From NCBI RefSeq assembly GCF_035917675.1, contig NZ_CP109104.1:4154001-4218000 (forward strand): a DNA stretch of 64,000 nt. Reading direction: 5' to 3'. The notes below the pieces were generated by a model, which was given only the letters and a program-made list of their open reading frames with translations, was not told the DNA's origin and did no database searches. Below, piece by piece: positions 8,876 to 18,590 of this stretch. Positions within the stretch are counted from its first letter, which is position 1; each line of letters starts with the position of its first letter. Made by a program: the position numbers and the translations under genes. Source of the DNA: Streptomyces sp. NBC_01775 (lineage in GTDB: Bacteria > Actinomycetota > Actinomycetes > Streptomycetales > Streptomycetaceae).

Positions 8876-9844
8876 ATGAGTGCGAGGACGCGTGGCCGAG
8901 TGGACGGGCTCCCCGAGTGGGACCGTTGCGCCGTGATGGGTGTGGTGAACGTGACACCCGACTCGTTCTCGGACGGGGGGCGCTGGTTCGACACCGAGGG
9001 CGCGGTCAAGCACGGGCTCGACCTGGTGGCGCAGGGTGCCGACCTGGTCGATGTGGGTGGCGAGTCCACCCGCCCGGGAGCCGCCCGGGTGAGCGAGGCG
9101 GAGGAACTGCGCCGCGTCCTGCCCGTCGTCCGTGGCCTGGCCGAGGAGGGCGCCGTCGTCAGCGTCGACACCATGCGTGCCTCGGTCGCCGAGCGTGCCG
9201 TGGCCGCCGGCGCCGTGCTGGTCAACGATGTGAGCGGTGGCCTCGCCGACCCAGAGATGATCCCGGCCGTCGCGGAAGCGGGCGTTCCGTTCGTGGTGAT
9301 GCACTGGCGCGGCCAGAGCATCGACATGAACAACCGCGCCGTCTACACCGATGTCGTCGGCGAGGTGATCGCCGAACTGAGGGACGCCGTGGACCGCGCC
9401 GTCGAGGGCGGCATCGCACCGGCGAGGATCGTGGTCGACCCGGGCCTGGGCTTCGCCAAGCGCGCCGAGCACGACCTGGCGCTCGTAGCAGCCCTCGCCC
9501 GCCTGCGCACCGAGCTGTCCCACCCGCTGCTGGTCGCCGCCTCCAGGAAGCGGTTCCTGGGCCGTGTGCTGGCCGACGAGCACGGCACCACTCCTCCCCC
9601 CGCACGCGAGCGCGACGCGGCGACAGCGGCCGTCTCAGCCCTCTCGGCGCGCGAGGGCGCCTGGGCCGTACGCGTCCACGAGGTACGGGCCAGCGCCGAC
9701 GCCGTCCGGGTGGCCCACGCCATCGAAACGGCGGCCCCCTCCCCCGGCTCCCCGGCCTCCGGCACCCAGGCTCCCGGCTCCCCCGGCTCCCGGACCCCCC
9801 GCACCGAAGACCCCGGCACCAAGGACACAGAGGCACCCAGGTGA
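8876..9844 (+). CDS. folP: Dihydropteroate synthase
   Basis: Condenses 6-hydroxymethyl-dihydropterin diphosphate with p-aminobenzoate to dihydropteroate in the cytosolic folate pathway; the target of sulfonamides. Family signatures are all present: MGVVNVTPDSFSDGG near residue 21, DVGGESTRPGA near 60, and the RxH-type end of the barrel (WAVRVHEV). The 322-residue length includes a non-conserved Pro/Ser/Gly-rich tail of about 35 residues (PGSPASGT repeats). Start ATG 8876 is favoured by the -10-like box immediately upstream. The stop overlaps the next gene by GTGA, and folB and folK lie downstream, so this is a folate operon. Confidence 0.95.
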   Translation: MSARTRGRVDGLPEWDRCAVMGVVNVTPDSFSDGGRWFDTEGAVKHGLDLVAQGADLVDVGGESTRPGAARVSEAEELRRVLPVVRGLAEEGAVVSVDTMRASVAERAVAAGAVLVNDVSGGLADPEMIPAVAEAGVPFVVMHWRGQSIDMNNRAVYTDVVGEVIAELRDAVDRAVEGGIAPARIVVDPGLGFAKRAEHDLALVAALARLRTELSHPLLVAASRKRFLGRVLADEHGTTPPPARERDAATAAVSALSAREGAWAVRVHEVRASADAVRVAHAIETAAPSPGSPASGTQAPGSPGSRTPRTEDPGTKDTEAPR

Positions 9845-10377
9845 GCAGCGCCCGTACGGACATCGAGGCGGTCGAGGCCGCCAACACCGCGCTGTACGAG
9901 GCGGTCGAGCAGGGCGACCTGGAGGCGCTCTCCCAGCTGTGGCTGGAGGAGGGCGAGGCCGGAGAGGGCGCCGGGGCCGACGGCGCCGAGGGCAACGGCG
10001 GCGTCAGCGTCGTCCACCCGGGCTGGCCGGTGCTCACCGGCCGTGGCGAGGTGCTGCGCTCGTACGCGCTGATCATGGCGAACACCGAGTACGTCCAGTT
10101 CTTCCTCACCGACACGGAGATCTCCGTCCTGGGCGACACCGCGCTGGTGAGCTGCACGGAGAACATCCTCAGCGGCGGCCCGGCCGAGGAGGACGGCTCC
10201 GCGGGCCCGCTGGTGGGCGGCCTCGTCGTGGCCACGAACGTCTTCCGCCGCACCGGCGAGGACGAGTGGAAGCTGTGGTCGCACCACGGCTCGCCCGTAC
10301 TGGTGGAACGGGACGAGGACGACGACGAGGACGGCGAGGACGAAACCGACCTCGGCCAGGGCGACATCGACATCTAA
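9841..10377 (+). CDS. NTF2-like (SnoaL-fold) domain protein in the folate operon
   Basis: A 178-residue acidic protein starting at GTG 9841 within the folP stop (GTGA overlap), so it is translationally coupled. The N-terminal ARTDIEAVEAANTALYEAVEQGDLEALSQLW and the later HPGWPVLTGRGEVLRSYALIM pattern are those of the NTF2-like/SnoaL cone fold, which serves as isomerase, hydrolase or binding domain. The middle has a Gly/Glu-rich insert (GEAGEGAGADGAEG) and the C-terminus an Asp/Glu run. This companion is conserved next to folP in Streptomyces, but its role in folate metabolism is not known to me. Confidence 0.8.
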   Translation: MSSARTDIEAVEAANTALYEAVEQGDLEALSQLWLEEGEAGEGAGADGAEGNGGVSVVHPGWPVLTGRGEVLRSYALIMANTEYVQFFLTDTEISVLGDTALVSCTENILSGGPAEEDGSAGPLVGGLVVATNVFRRTGEDEWKLWSHHGSPVLVERDEDDDEDGEDETDLGQGDIDI

Positions 10378-10679
10378 GGCGCCAGGGACATAACCGTCAC
10401 CTGAGACATCCCGCACCGCTCCAGCGCGACAACCTCACTCGTTGGTGGCATGTGGCGCGGAATGCGCGAGTGGCGGCCGGTGCTGTGGGGTATGCGGCGG
10501 CGCGAGCCGCCGAACGGCGGACCCGGACAGGCCCTTCCAGGGCTGTCCGTGCTCCTGCCGGGCGACGGAAGGGTTCCCTCGCGGGCCCCTCGGCCGAAAG
10601 GCCGTGTGCTCGCAGGTAGATTCGATTCGGTGGCGCGACCAGCGGCGCCGTGTCCGTACGACCGACGGGAGTGACGCAT
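10378..10679. other. Intergenic gap inside the folate gene set
   Basis: About 300 bases between the NTF2-like gene and folB. A small hairpin with GAAA loop (CGGCC/GGCCG, 10591-10604) and a TAGATT hexamer near 10617 are present; the latter could be a -10 for a separate folB-folK promoter. No reading frame in it is supported. Confidence 0.4.
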
Positions 10680-11039
10680 ATGGACCGCGTCGCACTGCGC
10701 GGCCTCAAGGCGCGTGGGCATCACGGGGTGTTCGCCAGGGAACGCGAAGAGGGACAGACCTTCGTCGTCGACCTGGACATGGGCCTCGACACCCGTCCGG
10801 CGGCCGACGGCGACGATCTGGCCAAGACCGTGCACTACGGCATCGTGGCGGAGGAGACCGTCGCGGTCGTCGAGGGCGAGCCGGTCGACCTGATCGAGAC
10901 GCTCGCCCAGCGGATCGCGGACAGCTGTCTGCGGCACGAGGCCGTACGAGAGGTCGAGGTGGTCGTCCACAAGCCCGACGCCCCGATCACCGTGCCCTTC
11001 GAAGACGTGACCATCACTATCAAGCGGAGCCGCGCATGA
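10680..11039 (+). CDS. folB: Dihydroneopterin aldolase
   Basis: Cleaves 7,8-dihydroneopterin to 6-hydroxymethyl-dihydropterin and glycolaldehyde. The 119-residue size is standard. Recognisable features are the N-terminal RVALRGLKARGHHGVFAREREEGQTFVVDL, the catalytic-site region DDLAKTVHYGIVAEETVAVVEGEPVDLIETLAQRIA, and VHKPDAPI near the end, which carries the conserved Lys. The ATG at 10680 has a GGGAGTG box 5 nt upstream; the ORF could extend 10 codons further but without a ribosome binding site. Its stop overlaps the folK start (ATGA, 11036-11039). Confidence 0.94.
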   Translation: MDRVALRGLKARGHHGVFAREREEGQTFVVDLDMGLDTRPAADGDDLAKTVHYGIVAEETVAVVEGEPVDLIETLAQRIADSCLRHEAVREVEVVVHKPDAPITVPFEDVTITIKRSRA

Positions 11040-11632
11040 CGCCGAACAGTGACCCGACCGTACAGCCGGTGCCCGCCTCGGTGGTGCAGCAGGTGGATGC
11101 GGCGGACGCGACCCTGCACAACCCCAAGCGCGCCGTCATCTCCCTCGGCAGCAACCTCGGGAACCGGCTGGAATCCCTCCAGAGCGCGATCGACGCCCTC
11201 GCCGACACCCCGGGGCTGAGGGTCAAGGCCGTCTCGCCGGTCTACGAGACCGAGCCGTGGGGGGTGGATCCGGACAGCCAGCCCAGCTATTTCAACGCGG
11301 TCGTGGTCGTCAAGACGACCCTGCCCCCCGGCTCGCTCCTGGAGCGCGGCCACGCCATCGAGGAGGCGCTGGAACGCGTCAGGGACGAGCGCTGGGGCCC
11401 CCGCCCCATCGACGTGGACATCGTCGCCTACCAGGGCGTCGTCTCGGACGACCCGAAGCTCACCCTCCCCCACCCGCGGGCCCACGAGCGGGCCTTCGTC
11501 CTGGTGCCCTGGCGCGATGTGGACCCGGCCGCCGAGGTGCCGGGGCACGGCCCCGTCGACCAGCTGCTCGCCTCGCTCGGCACGGAGGGCGTCGCCGCGC
11601 GCCCGGACCTGGAACTCAGCCTGCCCGCGTAA
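11036..11632 (+). CDS. folK: 6-hydroxymethyl-7,8-dihydropterin pyrophosphokinase
   Basis: Transfers pyrophosphate from ATP to 6-hydroxymethyl-dihydropterin, making the substrate for FolP. The 198-residue protein has a non-conserved N-terminus of about 32 residues, then the HPPK core: ISLGSNLGNRLESLQSAI, VSPVYETEPWGVDPDSQPSYFNAV, and the signature RWGPRPIDVDIV that holds the metal and pterin ligands; LPHPRAHERAFVLVPW ends the fold. The ATG at 11036 overlaps the folB stop. Together with folP, folB and nearby folE it supplies the complete lower pterin branch in one locus. Confidence 0.94.
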   Translation: MTPNSDPTVQPVPASVVQQVDAADATLHNPKRAVISLGSNLGNRLESLQSAIDALADTPGLRVKAVSPVYETEPWGVDPDSQPSYFNAVVVVKTTLPPGSLLERGHAIEEALERVRDERWGPRPIDVDIVAYQGVVSDDPKLTLPHPRAHERAFVLVPWRDVDPAAEVPGHGPVDQLLASLGTEGVAARPDLELSLPA

Positions 11633-11702
11633 GCGTTGGGTGCCCCGTGCCGCTTTTTTCCGGGGGCTGCCCCGGACCACCGCCCCCGCGAGGTGAAGCT
11701 CT

Positions 11703-12191
11703 GTGAAAGAACTCCGTATCCGCACCCTGGCGGCCCTCTTCGTGGTCGCCGGGGTGCTCTCGTGGGGCGGAGCGAGACTCTGGGACTCGCTCGGCACCCT
11801 GCCGAGCGTCCCGGTCGCGGCCCCGATCGTGCTGGGCGCGATCGCCGCGGTGCTCCTGGCCACGGCGCTGTCGCTGCGCTCCCGCCTGAAGGCGCAGCGG
11901 GAGCGGGCGCCGGGCGCTAAGGGGGTCGACCCCATGATGGCGGCCCGCGCCCTCCTGTTCGGCCAGGCCAGCGCCCTGGTGGCCGCCCTGGTCTCGGGCA
12001 TGTACGGCGGTACGGGCGTGTTCCTGCTGATCGAACGCTCCGACGTCCCCGCCAGAAGCGACCAGGCGCTCTACGCCGGCCTCGCTGTGGCGGCGGGTAT
12101 CGCCGTCATAGCGGCTGCGGTCTTCCTGGAGCGCGTATGCCGCCTGCCCGACGACGAGGACGACGACGCCCCTCCGGCGGCGCGAGCGTAG
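11703..12191 (+). CDS. DUF3180 membrane protein
   Basis: A 162-residue integral membrane protein starting at GTG 11703, preceded by GAGGTGAAG. Four hydrophobic helices are visible (about 8-28, 38-57, 80-105, 125-145), separated by a short basic loop (SRLKAQRERAPGAKGVD). The RIRTLAALFVVAGVLSWGGARLWDSLGTLPSVP start is characteristic of the actinobacterial DUF3180 family, which is conserved after folK. Its function is not known. Confidence 0.82.
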   Translation: MKELRIRTLAALFVVAGVLSWGGARLWDSLGTLPSVPVAAPIVLGAIAAVLLATALSLRSRLKAQRERAPGAKGVDPMMAARALLFGQASALVAALVSGMYGGTGVFLLIERSDVPARSDQALYAGLAVAAGIAVIAAAVFLERVCRLPDDEDDDAPPAARA

Positions 12192-12210
12192 AGCGCGGCC
12201 AGGCGGCCCC

Positions 12211-12283
12211 GCTGAAGCCGCGCCCCGAAGGGGCGCGGGGAACTGCGCGGCCAGCCACAACGGGGCCGCAGCCGAACGACGGC
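12211..12283. repeat. Dispersed Streptomyces intergenic repeat with hairpin
   Basis: The unit contains a perfect 9-bp stem with GAA loop (CCGCGCCCC/GGGGCGCGG, 12218-12238), followed by GGAACTGCGCGGCCAGCC and GCAGCCGAACGACGG. From memory this block occurs many times between genes in Streptomyces genomes. It sits between the convergent DUF3180 gene and folE and may act as a bidirectional terminator. Confidence 0.6.
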
Positions 12284-12307
12284 CTCTCGGCCCTTCCGGC
12301 GGAGCGC

Positions 12308-12910
12308 TCAGCGCAGGATGAGGCTCATGGCCTCGGAGCGGGTGGCCGCGTCCCGCAGCTGGCCGCGCACCGCTGAGGTGACGGTCTTGGCGCCGGGCTT
12401 GCGGATGCCCCGCATGGACATGCACATGTGCTCGCACTCGATGACGACGATAACGCCGCGCGGCTCCAGTATCCGCATCAGCGAGTCGGCGACCTGCGTG
12501 GTCAGCCGCTCCTGGACCTGCGGACGGCGGGCGTAGACGTCGACGAGCCGGGCCAGCTTGGACAGCCCGGTGATCTTGCCCGAGACCGCCGGGATGTAGC
12601 CGACGTGGGCCACACCGTGGAACGGGACCAGATGATGTTCACAGGTCGAGTAGACCTCGATGTCCTTGACCAGCACCATCTCGTCGTGGCCCAGATCGAA
12701 GGTCGTGGTCAGCACATCCTCGGGCTGCTGGCGAAGGCCCCCGAAGATCTCCTTGTACGAGCGGGCAACCCGCGACGGGGTCTCCAGGAGACCCTCCCGG
12801 TCCGGGTCCTCACCGACAGCGATCAGGAGTTCCCGCACCGCGTTCTCGGCCCGCTTCTCGTCGAACTCGCCTATCGGGCTCGCACCCTCCAGGGTCACCG
12901 GGTCGGTCAT
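12308..12910 (-). CDS. folE: GTP cyclohydrolase I
   Basis: Converts GTP to 7,8-dihydroneopterin triphosphate, the first step of pterin and folate synthesis. The 200-residue protein has the full FolE fold with zinc ligands in [14 protein letters not shown] (Cys90, His93) and [13 protein letters not shown] (Cys163), plus [23 protein letters not shown] and RSEAMSLI at the end. ATG 12910 is preceded by GAGGGACC. It lies between the other fol genes and ftsH on the opposite strand from folP-folB-folK, convergent with DUF3180. Confidence 0.95.
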   Translation of the reverse strand: MTDPVTLEGASPIGEFDEKRAENAVRELLIAVGEDPDREGLLETPSRVARSYKEIFGGLRQQPEDVLTTTFDLGHDEMVLVKDIEVYSTCEHHLVPFHGVAHVGYIPAVSGKITGLSKLARLVDVYARRPQVQERLTTQVADSLMRILEPRGVIVVIECEHMCMSMRGIRKPGAKTVTSAVRGQLRDAATRSEAMSLILR

Positions 12911-13030
12911 GTGGGTCCCTCGTTCCTCGTACGTAAGCAGCGGAAAGCCGCGCCCCTCAGAGGCTAGAACCTGAGGGACGCGGCTGACATTCCGGGGGTG
13001 CTGCCCGGCCCGCTGTGATACGGGTGACGG

Positions 13031-15049
13031 CTATCCGTTGTCGGGATCCGCCGGCTCGATGATGGCGTCCGAGTCGCGGGGGCCGATCTCCTTGCCCAGC
13101 GACGGCGTGGAGCCGTTCGTCAGGGCGGCCGGCGGCGCCGAGACCGGCGGCCGGGTGGAGGGGGTCCGGCGCGAGGAGCCGGTCCAGGCGGGCCTGGCGG
13201 GACGCTTCACGATGGAGTTGAAGACCTCGGCGATCTCCTCCTTGTTCAGCGTCTCCTTCTCCAGCAGGGCCAGGACGAGGTTGTCGAGGACGTCGCGGTT
13301 CTCCACCAGGATTTCCCAGGCTTCGTTGTGCGCCGTCTCGATCAGCTTCTTGACCTCCTCGTCCACCAGCCCGGCGACCTCCTCGGAGTAGTCGCGCTGG
13401 TGGCCCATCTCCTTGCCCAGGAAGGGCTCGGACTGGTCGGAGCCGAACTTGATCGCCCCGAGCCGCTCGGTCATGCCGTACTGCGTGACCATCGCGCGGG
13501 CGGTGGCCGTCGCCTTCTCGATGTCGTTGGCCGCGCCCGTGGTCGGGTCGTGGAAGACCAGCTCCTCGGCCGCCCGGCCGCCCATCATGTAGGCGAGCTG
13601 GTCGAGCATCTCGTTTCTGGTCGTGGAGTACTTGTCCTCGTCGGGCAGCACCATGGTGTAGCCCAGCGCACGACCTCTCGACAAGATTGTGATCTTGTGA
13701 ACGGGGTCGGAGTTCGGTGAAGCCGCCGCGACCAGGGCGTGTCCGCCCTCGTGGTACGCGGTGATCTTCTTCTCCTTGTCGCTCATGATCCGGGTCCGCT
13801 TCTGCGGGCCCGCCACGACGCGGTCGATCGCCTCGTCCAGATACTTGTTGTCGATCAGCTTCGCGTCACTGCGCGCGGTGAGCAGCGCGGCCTCGTTGAG
13901 GACGTTGCTCAGGTCCGCGCCCGTGAAGCCGGGGGTGCGGCGCGCCACGGCGCTCAGGTCCACGTCGGGCGCCATCGGCTTGCCCTTCTGGTGGACCTTG
14001 AGGACCTCCAGACGGCCCTGCATGTCGGGGCGGTCGACCGCGATCTGGCGGTCGAAGCGGCCCGGACGCAGCAGCGCCGGGTCCAGGATGTCCGGCCGGT
14101 TGGTGGCGGCGATCAGGATGACGCCACCCTTCACATCGAAGCCGTCCATCTCGACCAGCAGCTGGTTGAGCGTCTGCTCGCGCTCGTCGTGACCGCCGCC
14201 CATGCCGGCGCCGCGGTGGCGGCCGACGGCGTCGATCTCGTCGACGAAGACGATCGCCGGGGCGTTCGCCTTGGCCTGCTCGAACAGGTCGCGCACCCGG
14301 GAGGCACCCACACCCACGAACATCTCGACGAAGTCGGACCCGGAGATCGAGTAGAACGGGACGCCCGCCTCGCCCGCGACCGCGCGGGCCAGCAGGGTCT
14401 TACCGGTGCCGGGCGGGCCGTAGAGCAGCACACCCTTGGGAATCTTGGCACCGACGGCCTGGAACTTCGCCGGCTCCTGGAGGAACTCCTTGATCTCGTG
14501 GAGCTCCTCGACGGCCTCGTCGGAGCCCGCCACATCGGAGAAGGTCGTCTTCGGGGTGTCCTTGGTGATGAGCTTGGCCTTGGACTTCCCGAAGTTCATG
14601 ACCCGGGAGCCGCCGCCCTGCATCTGATTCATCAGGAACAGGAAGACGACGATGATCAGGACGAACGGCAGCAGGGAGAGCAGCATCCCGACGAACGGGT
14701 TCTGCTTCTGCGGTGCGACCGTGTAGCCCTTGGGGATCTCCTTCTGGTCGTACTTCTGCTGAAGTTCCTTGGCGATGTCGACGCCCTGGTCGTCGATGTA
14801 GCTCGCCTTGATCTTGTCGCTGTCCTCGACCTTGGCGCCGTCCTTGAGCTCCAGCTTGACGATTCGCTCGTCGTCCGTGGTGAGCTCAGCGGACTTCACC
14901 TTGTCTTGTCGGATCGCCTGTACGACCTGGCCGGTGTCCACCGTCTTGAAGCCGCCGGACGAGCCGACGACCTGCATCAACACGACCACGGCAAGGACGG
15001 CCAGCACGATCCACATGACCGGCCCGCGGAAGTATCGCTTCACGTCCAT
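13031..15049 (-). CDS. ftsH: ATP-dependent zinc metalloprotease FtsH
   Basis: Membrane-bound AAA+ protease that extracts and degrades membrane and misfolded proteins. With the start [10 protein letters not shown] (ATG 15049) the protein has 672 residues: a first transmembrane helix at about 12-30, an extracytoplasmic domain, a second helix near 120-140, AAA+ module with Walker A GPPGTGKT, Walker B IVFVDEID and SRH, then the peptidase motif HEGGH and the third ligand region. The C-terminus carries a Streptomyces-type Pro/Ser/Thr tail. The ORF can extend 12 codons to a GTG at 15085, but that places the GGAGGG box inside the coding region; homology supports 15049 although the spacing from that box (about 18 nt) is long. 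Confidence 0.94.
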   Translation of the reverse strand: MDVKRYFRGPVMWIVLAVLAVVVLMQVVGSSGGFKTVDTGQVVQAIRQDKVKSAELTTDDERIVKLELKDGAKVEDSDKIKASYIDDQGVDIAKELQQKYDQKEIPKGYTVAPQKQNPFVGMLLSLLPFVLIIVVFLFLMNQMQGGGSRVMNFGKSKAKLITKDTPKTTFSDVAGSDEAVEELHEIKEFLQEPAKFQAVGAKIPKGVLLYGPPGTGKTLLARAVAGEAGVPFYSISGSDFVEMFVGVGASRVRDLFEQAKANAPAIVFVDEIDAVGRHRGAGMGGGHDEREQTLNQLLVEMDGFDVKGGVILIAATNRPDILDPALLRPGRFDRQIAVDRPDMQGRLEVLKVHQKGKPMAPDVDLSAVARRTPGFTGADLSNVLNEAALLTARSDAKLIDNKYLDEAIDRVVAGPQKRTRIMSDKEKKITAYHEGGHALVAAASPNSDPVHKITILSRGRALGYTMVLPDEDKYSTTRNEMLDQLAYMMGGRAAEELVFHDPTTGAANDIEKATATARAMVTQYGMTERLGAIKFGSDQSEPFLGKEMGHQRDYSEEVAGLVDEEVKKLIETAHNEAWEILVENRDVLDNLVLALLEKETLNKEEIAEVFNSIVKRPARPAWTGSSRRTPSTRPPVSAPPAALTNGSTPSLGKEIGPRDSDAIIEPADPDNG

Positions 15050-15267
15050 CCATACGGAGCGCGTGCGCCCCGTCCCTCCTGCCACAGTGAGTTGAAAAGC
15101 CTGACCTTCGGACGGTACCCCAGCATTGTCACCCGGCGCCGCCGAGGACGGTTAACCACACCGCCCTCCGAAGCTCCAACGAGGGGCCCCGGCCCAGTGT
15201 TCCCGGCCCGCAAGCACGTACGGACCGTTGCGCCGACCGGTTCGGTGAACGCGGTGCGCCGGATGGC

Positions 15268-15822
15268 TCAGCCGCCGTACACGTGCGGCGCCAGCGTGCC
15301 CACAAAGGGCAGGTTGCGGTACCGCTCGCGGTAGTCGAGCCCGTAGCCGACCACGAACTCGTTGGGGATGTCGAAGCCCACCCATTTCACGTCGATCGCC
15401 ACCTTGGCGGCGTCCGGCTTGCGCAGCAGCGTGCACACGTTCAAGGAGGCGGGCTCGCGCGAACCCAGGTTGGACAGCAGCCACGACAGGGTCAGCCCCG
15501 AGTCGATGATGTCCTCGACGATCAGCACGTGCTTGCCCTGGATGTCGGTGTCCAGGTCCTTGAGGATGCGCACCACCCCGGAGGACTGGGTGCCGGCGCC
15601 GTAGGAGGACACCGCCATCCAGTCCATCGTCACCGGGCTCGACAGCGCCCGCGCCAGATCGGCCATGACCATGACGGCGCCCTTGAGGACCCCGACGAGC
15701 AACAGGTCCTTGCCCTCGTATTCAGCGTCGATCTTCGCGGCCAGCTCGGCCAGCTTCGCGTCGATCTCTTCCTTGCCGACCAGCACCGACTGAAGGTCGG
15801 TGCCCATGTCTTTCTCGTCCAC
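15268..15822 (-). CDS. hpt: Hypoxanthine (guanine) phosphoribosyltransferase
   Basis: Salvages hypoxanthine and guanine to IMP and GMP using PRPP. The 184-residue protein has [19 protein letters not shown], the flexible-loop region [18 protein letters not shown], the PRPP-binding motif [15 protein letters not shown] (about residues 97-111) and the base-recognition end [20 protein letters not shown]. The GTG at 15822 gives MDEKDMGTD; the ATG five codons later is an alternative. The gene order tilS-hpt-ftsH is conserved across many bacteria and supports both neighbours' identities. Confidence 0.95.
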   Translation of the reverse strand: MDEKDMGTDLQSVLVGKEEIDAKLAELAAKIDAEYEGKDLLLVGVLKGAVMVMADLARALSSPVTMDWMAVSSYGAGTQSSGVVRILKDLDTDIQGKHVLIVEDIIDSGLTLSWLLSNLGSREPASLNVCTLLRKPDAAKVAIDVKWVGFDIPNEFVVGYGLDYRERYRNLPFVGTLAPHVYGG

Positions 15823-15907
15823 CCGTGCCGCTCTCGCTCTGTCGAGGTCTCAGCCCCACCGGGGAGGCCGGCCGGCCGTCGTGCGACGGGCCGCCGGCCG
15901 GCGCCGG

Positions 15908-17110
15908 TCAGTGCCGGTCGTTCGGTGAGCCATGCCGGATGACCAGTCTGCCACCCTGCCGGCTGGCCTCCACACGCCCGGGCAGGTTGAGGGCCCGCTG
16001 ACCGCGCCAGGCGGTGATCAGCCGGTCCATCTCCTCGATGTGCCGGGCGAACAGGGATCCGGCCGGGGCGCCCGCCTCGATCGCCGCCCGCCGCAGCACC
16101 CGCCGCCGCACGGCGGGCGGCAGCGCGTACAGCCGTGCGGTGTCAAGCTCCCTGCGCAGACCGGGTACGGCGCCCTGGGCCCCGGGGCCGCCGGGGCTCT
16201 CGGGGTCCTCCGTGTGCAGCACCGTGCGCTCGGCGTCCTCCGTCCAGGCGTCCAGCGCGTCCGCGTCGTCACGGGAGAGCTGTGCGGTGCGGGCGAGGGC
16301 CTCGACGACGCCCTTGCCGAGGGCCTTCTCCAGCGCGGGCAGCGCCTCGTGCCGCACGCGGGAGCGGGTGTAGGCGGGGTCGGCGTTGTGCGGGTCGTCC
16401 CAGACGGGGAGCGACTGGACCATGCACGCCTTGCGGGTGGATTGCCGGTCGACGCCCAGGAAGGGGCGCCGGTAGCGGCCCCGGGGGCCGGAGACCGCCG
16501 CCATGCCGGACAGGGAACGGGTGCCCGAGCCGCGTGCGAGGCCGAGCAGCACGGTTTCGGCCTGGTCGTCGCGGGTGTGCCCGAGCAGCACGGCCGCGGC
16601 GCCGAGCCGCTCGGCGACCTCGTCGAGCGCGGCGTAGCGGGCATCGCGAGCCGCGGCCTCGGGGCCCGTGTTCGTACGGCCCACGCGTACGGCGACGGAC
16701 TCGACGGGGGTCAGGCCGAGGTCGGCGAGGCGCTCGGCGACGTCCTGGGCGCGCTCGTCCGAGCCGGGCTGGAGGCCGTGATCGACAGTGACACCTCCGG
16801 CGCGCAGCCCGAGGCGGGGGGCTTCGAAGGCGAGCGCGGAGGCGAGCGCCGTGGAGTCCGCGCCGCCCGAGCAGGCGACGAGGACGAGCGGCGCGTCGGA
16901 GGGCGCGGCGGCCCGGGCACGGGGGGTGGCCGGGACGGTCGCGGAGGCTTGGACGGGCGCGGAGGCAGGGACGGTCGCGGAGGCGGGGGATTCGGGAGCG
17001 GGGAGGGAGAGGGCCGGCTGGGGGGCTGCCGTCACATGTGCGCTGAGCACGTCGTGGAGTGTGCGGCGGACCGCCAGGCGTATCGCGGCGACCGCGGGGT
17101 GGGGACCCAT
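15908..17110 (-). CDS. tilS: tRNA(Ile)-lysidine synthetase
   Basis: Converts C34 of tRNA-Ile(CAU) to lysidine with ATP and lysine, switching it from AUG to AUA decoding. The PP-loop SGGADST is at residues 81-87, followed by [19 protein letters not shown] and [20 protein letters not shown], all TilS hallmarks. The 400 residues include a non-conserved N-terminal insert (about 27-72) of Pro/Ala/Ser/Val repeats (SATVPAS-like units, DNA period near 18), a lineage-specific expansion. It is upstream of hpt and ftsH on the same strand, the usual order. Start ATG 17110. Confidence 0.93.
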   Translation of the reverse strand: MGPHPAVAAIRLAVRRTLHDVLSAHVTAAPQPALSLPAPESPASATVPASAPVQASATVPATPRARAAAPSDAPLVLVACSGGADSTALASALAFEAPRLGLRAGGVTVDHGLQPGSDERAQDVAERLADLGLTPVESVAVRVGRTNTGPEAAARDARYAALDEVAERLGAAAVLLGHTRDDQAETVLLGLARGSGTRSLSGMAAVSGPRGRYRRPFLGVDRQSTRKACMVQSLPVWDDPHNADPAYTRSRVRHEALPALEKALGKGVVEALARTAQLSRDDADALDAWTEDAERTVLHTEDPESPGGPGAQGAVPGLRRELDTARLYALPPAVRRRVLRRAAIEAGAPAGSLFARHIEEMDRLITAWRGQRALNLPGRVEASRQGGRLVIRHGSPNDRH

Positions 17111-17155
17111 GTCCGATTCACTTCCTCGTCAAGTGATCTGCGTCGATGCGGGGGT

Positions 17156-17169
17156 CCGCAGATCTGCGG
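17156..17169. repeat. 14-bp palindrome between tilS and the zinc protease gene
   Basis: CCGCAGATCTGCGG is a perfect palindrome, followed by two further TCTGCGG half copies up to 17187. It lies 46 bp upstream of the tilS start and could be an operator; no regulator is assigned. Confidence 0.35.
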
Positions 17170-17329
17170 GGTTCTGCGGTTCTGCGGGGATGTTGCGGAG
17201 AGTTGAAGCTGATCTCATCACGCTGAGTATGTCGATGGTGACAGAGACGAGCCGTATTCCCCGAGCATCGCACGCGTACCCGGCCCTCACGGTCCCTCAG
17301 AAGGGTGATTGGCGAGGCTCCCGGTAGCC

Positions 17330-18487
17330 TCAGTCGGCCTTTCGGTGCACCCTCGCGACCCACTCCGCGGGTTTGGCGATCTCTGCCTTCGTCGGGAGTG
17401 TGTTCGGTGACGTCCACACCCGGTTGAAGCCGTCCATGCCGACCTCGTCGACCACGGCGCGCACGAAGCGCTCGCCGTCGCGGTACTGCCGCAGCTTGGC
17501 GTCGAGGCCCAGCAGCTTGCGCAGCGCCTGGTCGAGGCGGCCCGCGCCGCTGGCGCGCCGCTGCTGGAACTTCTCGCGGATCTCCGAGACCGAGGGCACG
17601 ACCTGGGGCCCCACCCCGTCCATGACGTAGTCGGCGTGGCCCTCCAGCAGGGACATCACCGCGGTCAGACGGCCCAGGATCTCGCGCTGCGCCGGGGTCT
17701 GGACCAGCTCGATGAGGCTGCCGCGCTCCTCGCGCGCCTCCGTCTCGTTCTCGGCCCCCTCGGCCCCCGCCTCGCCCGGCTTGTTGCCGGTCAGGGTCTG
17801 GGCGGCCTCGCGCAGGCGCTCCAGGAGGGTGGAGGGGTCGATGTCGGTCTGCTCCAGGAAGGACTGGATCTCCATCCGGATGTGGTCGCGCAGCCAGGGC
17901 ACGGCCGTGAACTGGGTGCGGTGCGTCTCCTCGTGCAGGCACACCCACAGCCGGAAGTCGTGCGGTTCCACATCCAGTTCCCGCTCGACGTGCACGATGT
18001 TGGGCGCCACCAGCAGCAGCCGCCCGCCGCCCTCGGAGGCACCGGGCAGCTCGCGGGTGGCCGGGGCGAACGTCTCGTACTGGCCCAGGACGCGCGAGGA
18101 CAGGAACGAGAGCAGCATCCCGACCTCGACGCCGGTGACCTTGCCGCCGACGGTGCCGAGCACCGCGCCGCCGGGCAGCGCCGCGCGCCGCTCCTCGACC
18201 TTGCTGAGCAGCGGCGAGAGCAGCTCGCGGAAGCCCGCGACGTTGGCGCGCACCCAGCCGGGCCGGTCCACGACGAGGACGGGGGTGTCCGTGCCCTCGG
18301 GGCCGGCCGCGCTCAGGCGGGTGAAGCCGCGCACATGCTCCTCGGACGCCTTGGCGTGCCGCCGCAGTTCGGCGACGATGCCGCGCGCCTCTTCCCTGCT
18401 GACTTCGGGCCCCGGCCGCACGAGCCGGGTCGCGGTCGCGACCGCGAGATTCCAGTCGACCATCTCCACACCACCGAGGCTCGTCAT
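17330..18487 (-). CDS. Zinc-dependent metalloprotease, zincin_2/DUF2342 family
   Basis: A 385-residue actinobacterial protein found beside tilS and dacB. Key evidence is the zincin motif in CLHEETHRTQFTAVPWL (HEETH), about two fifths along; the flanking sequence (MVDWNLAVATATRLVRPGP at the start, HADYVMDGVGP after the middle, and DGFNRVWTSPNTLPTKAEI at the end) identifies the family that older annotation calls F420-biosynthesis associated. No signal peptide is seen, so it is probably cytoplasmic. The substrate is not known. A TACGGT box 6 nt upstream of the ATG suggests a leaderless mRNA; an internal start at MVDWN is possible. There is an acidic low-complexity loop near residues 245-260. Confidence 0.82.
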   Translation of the reverse strand: MTSLGGVEMVDWNLAVATATRLVRPGPEVSREEARGIVAELRRHAKASEEHVRGFTRLSAAGPEGTDTPVLVVDRPGWVRANVAGFRELLSPLLSKVEERRAALPGGAVLGTVGGKVTGVEVGMLLSFLSSRVLGQYETFAPATRELPGASEGGGRLLLVAPNIVHVERELDVEPHDFRLWVCLHEETHRTQFTAVPWLRDHIRMEIQSFLEQTDIDPSTLLERLREAAQTLTGNKPGEAGAEGAENETEAREERGSLIELVQTPAQREILGRLTAVMSLLEGHADYVMDGVGPQVVPSVSEIREKFQQRRASGAGRLDQALRKLLGLDAKLRQYRDGERFVRAVVDEVGMDGFNRVWTSPNTLPTKAEIAKPAEWVARVHRKAD

Positions 18488-18493
18488 TCCTTC

Positions 18494-18499
18494 ACCGTA
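18494..18499 (-). promoter_or_regulatory. -10 box for a leaderless start
   Basis: On the minus strand TACGGT is followed by GAAGGA and then ATG at 18487. GAAGGA directly abuts the start codon, too close to act as a normal ribosome binding site. Confidence 0.45.
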
Positions 18500-18590
18500 C
18501 GTGCAGTGTGCTCCGTACGGGAGGAGACCTGGGTACCACCGCTCCCCTAGGGGCGTCGGGGCCCGGGCCGCTTCCGTGCCGGGTGACGGA

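Noticed and set aside
10591..10604. Small GAAA-loop hairpin as a terminator
   Set aside because: Only a 5-bp stem and no T-tract, and it lies inside a likely cotranscribed gap.
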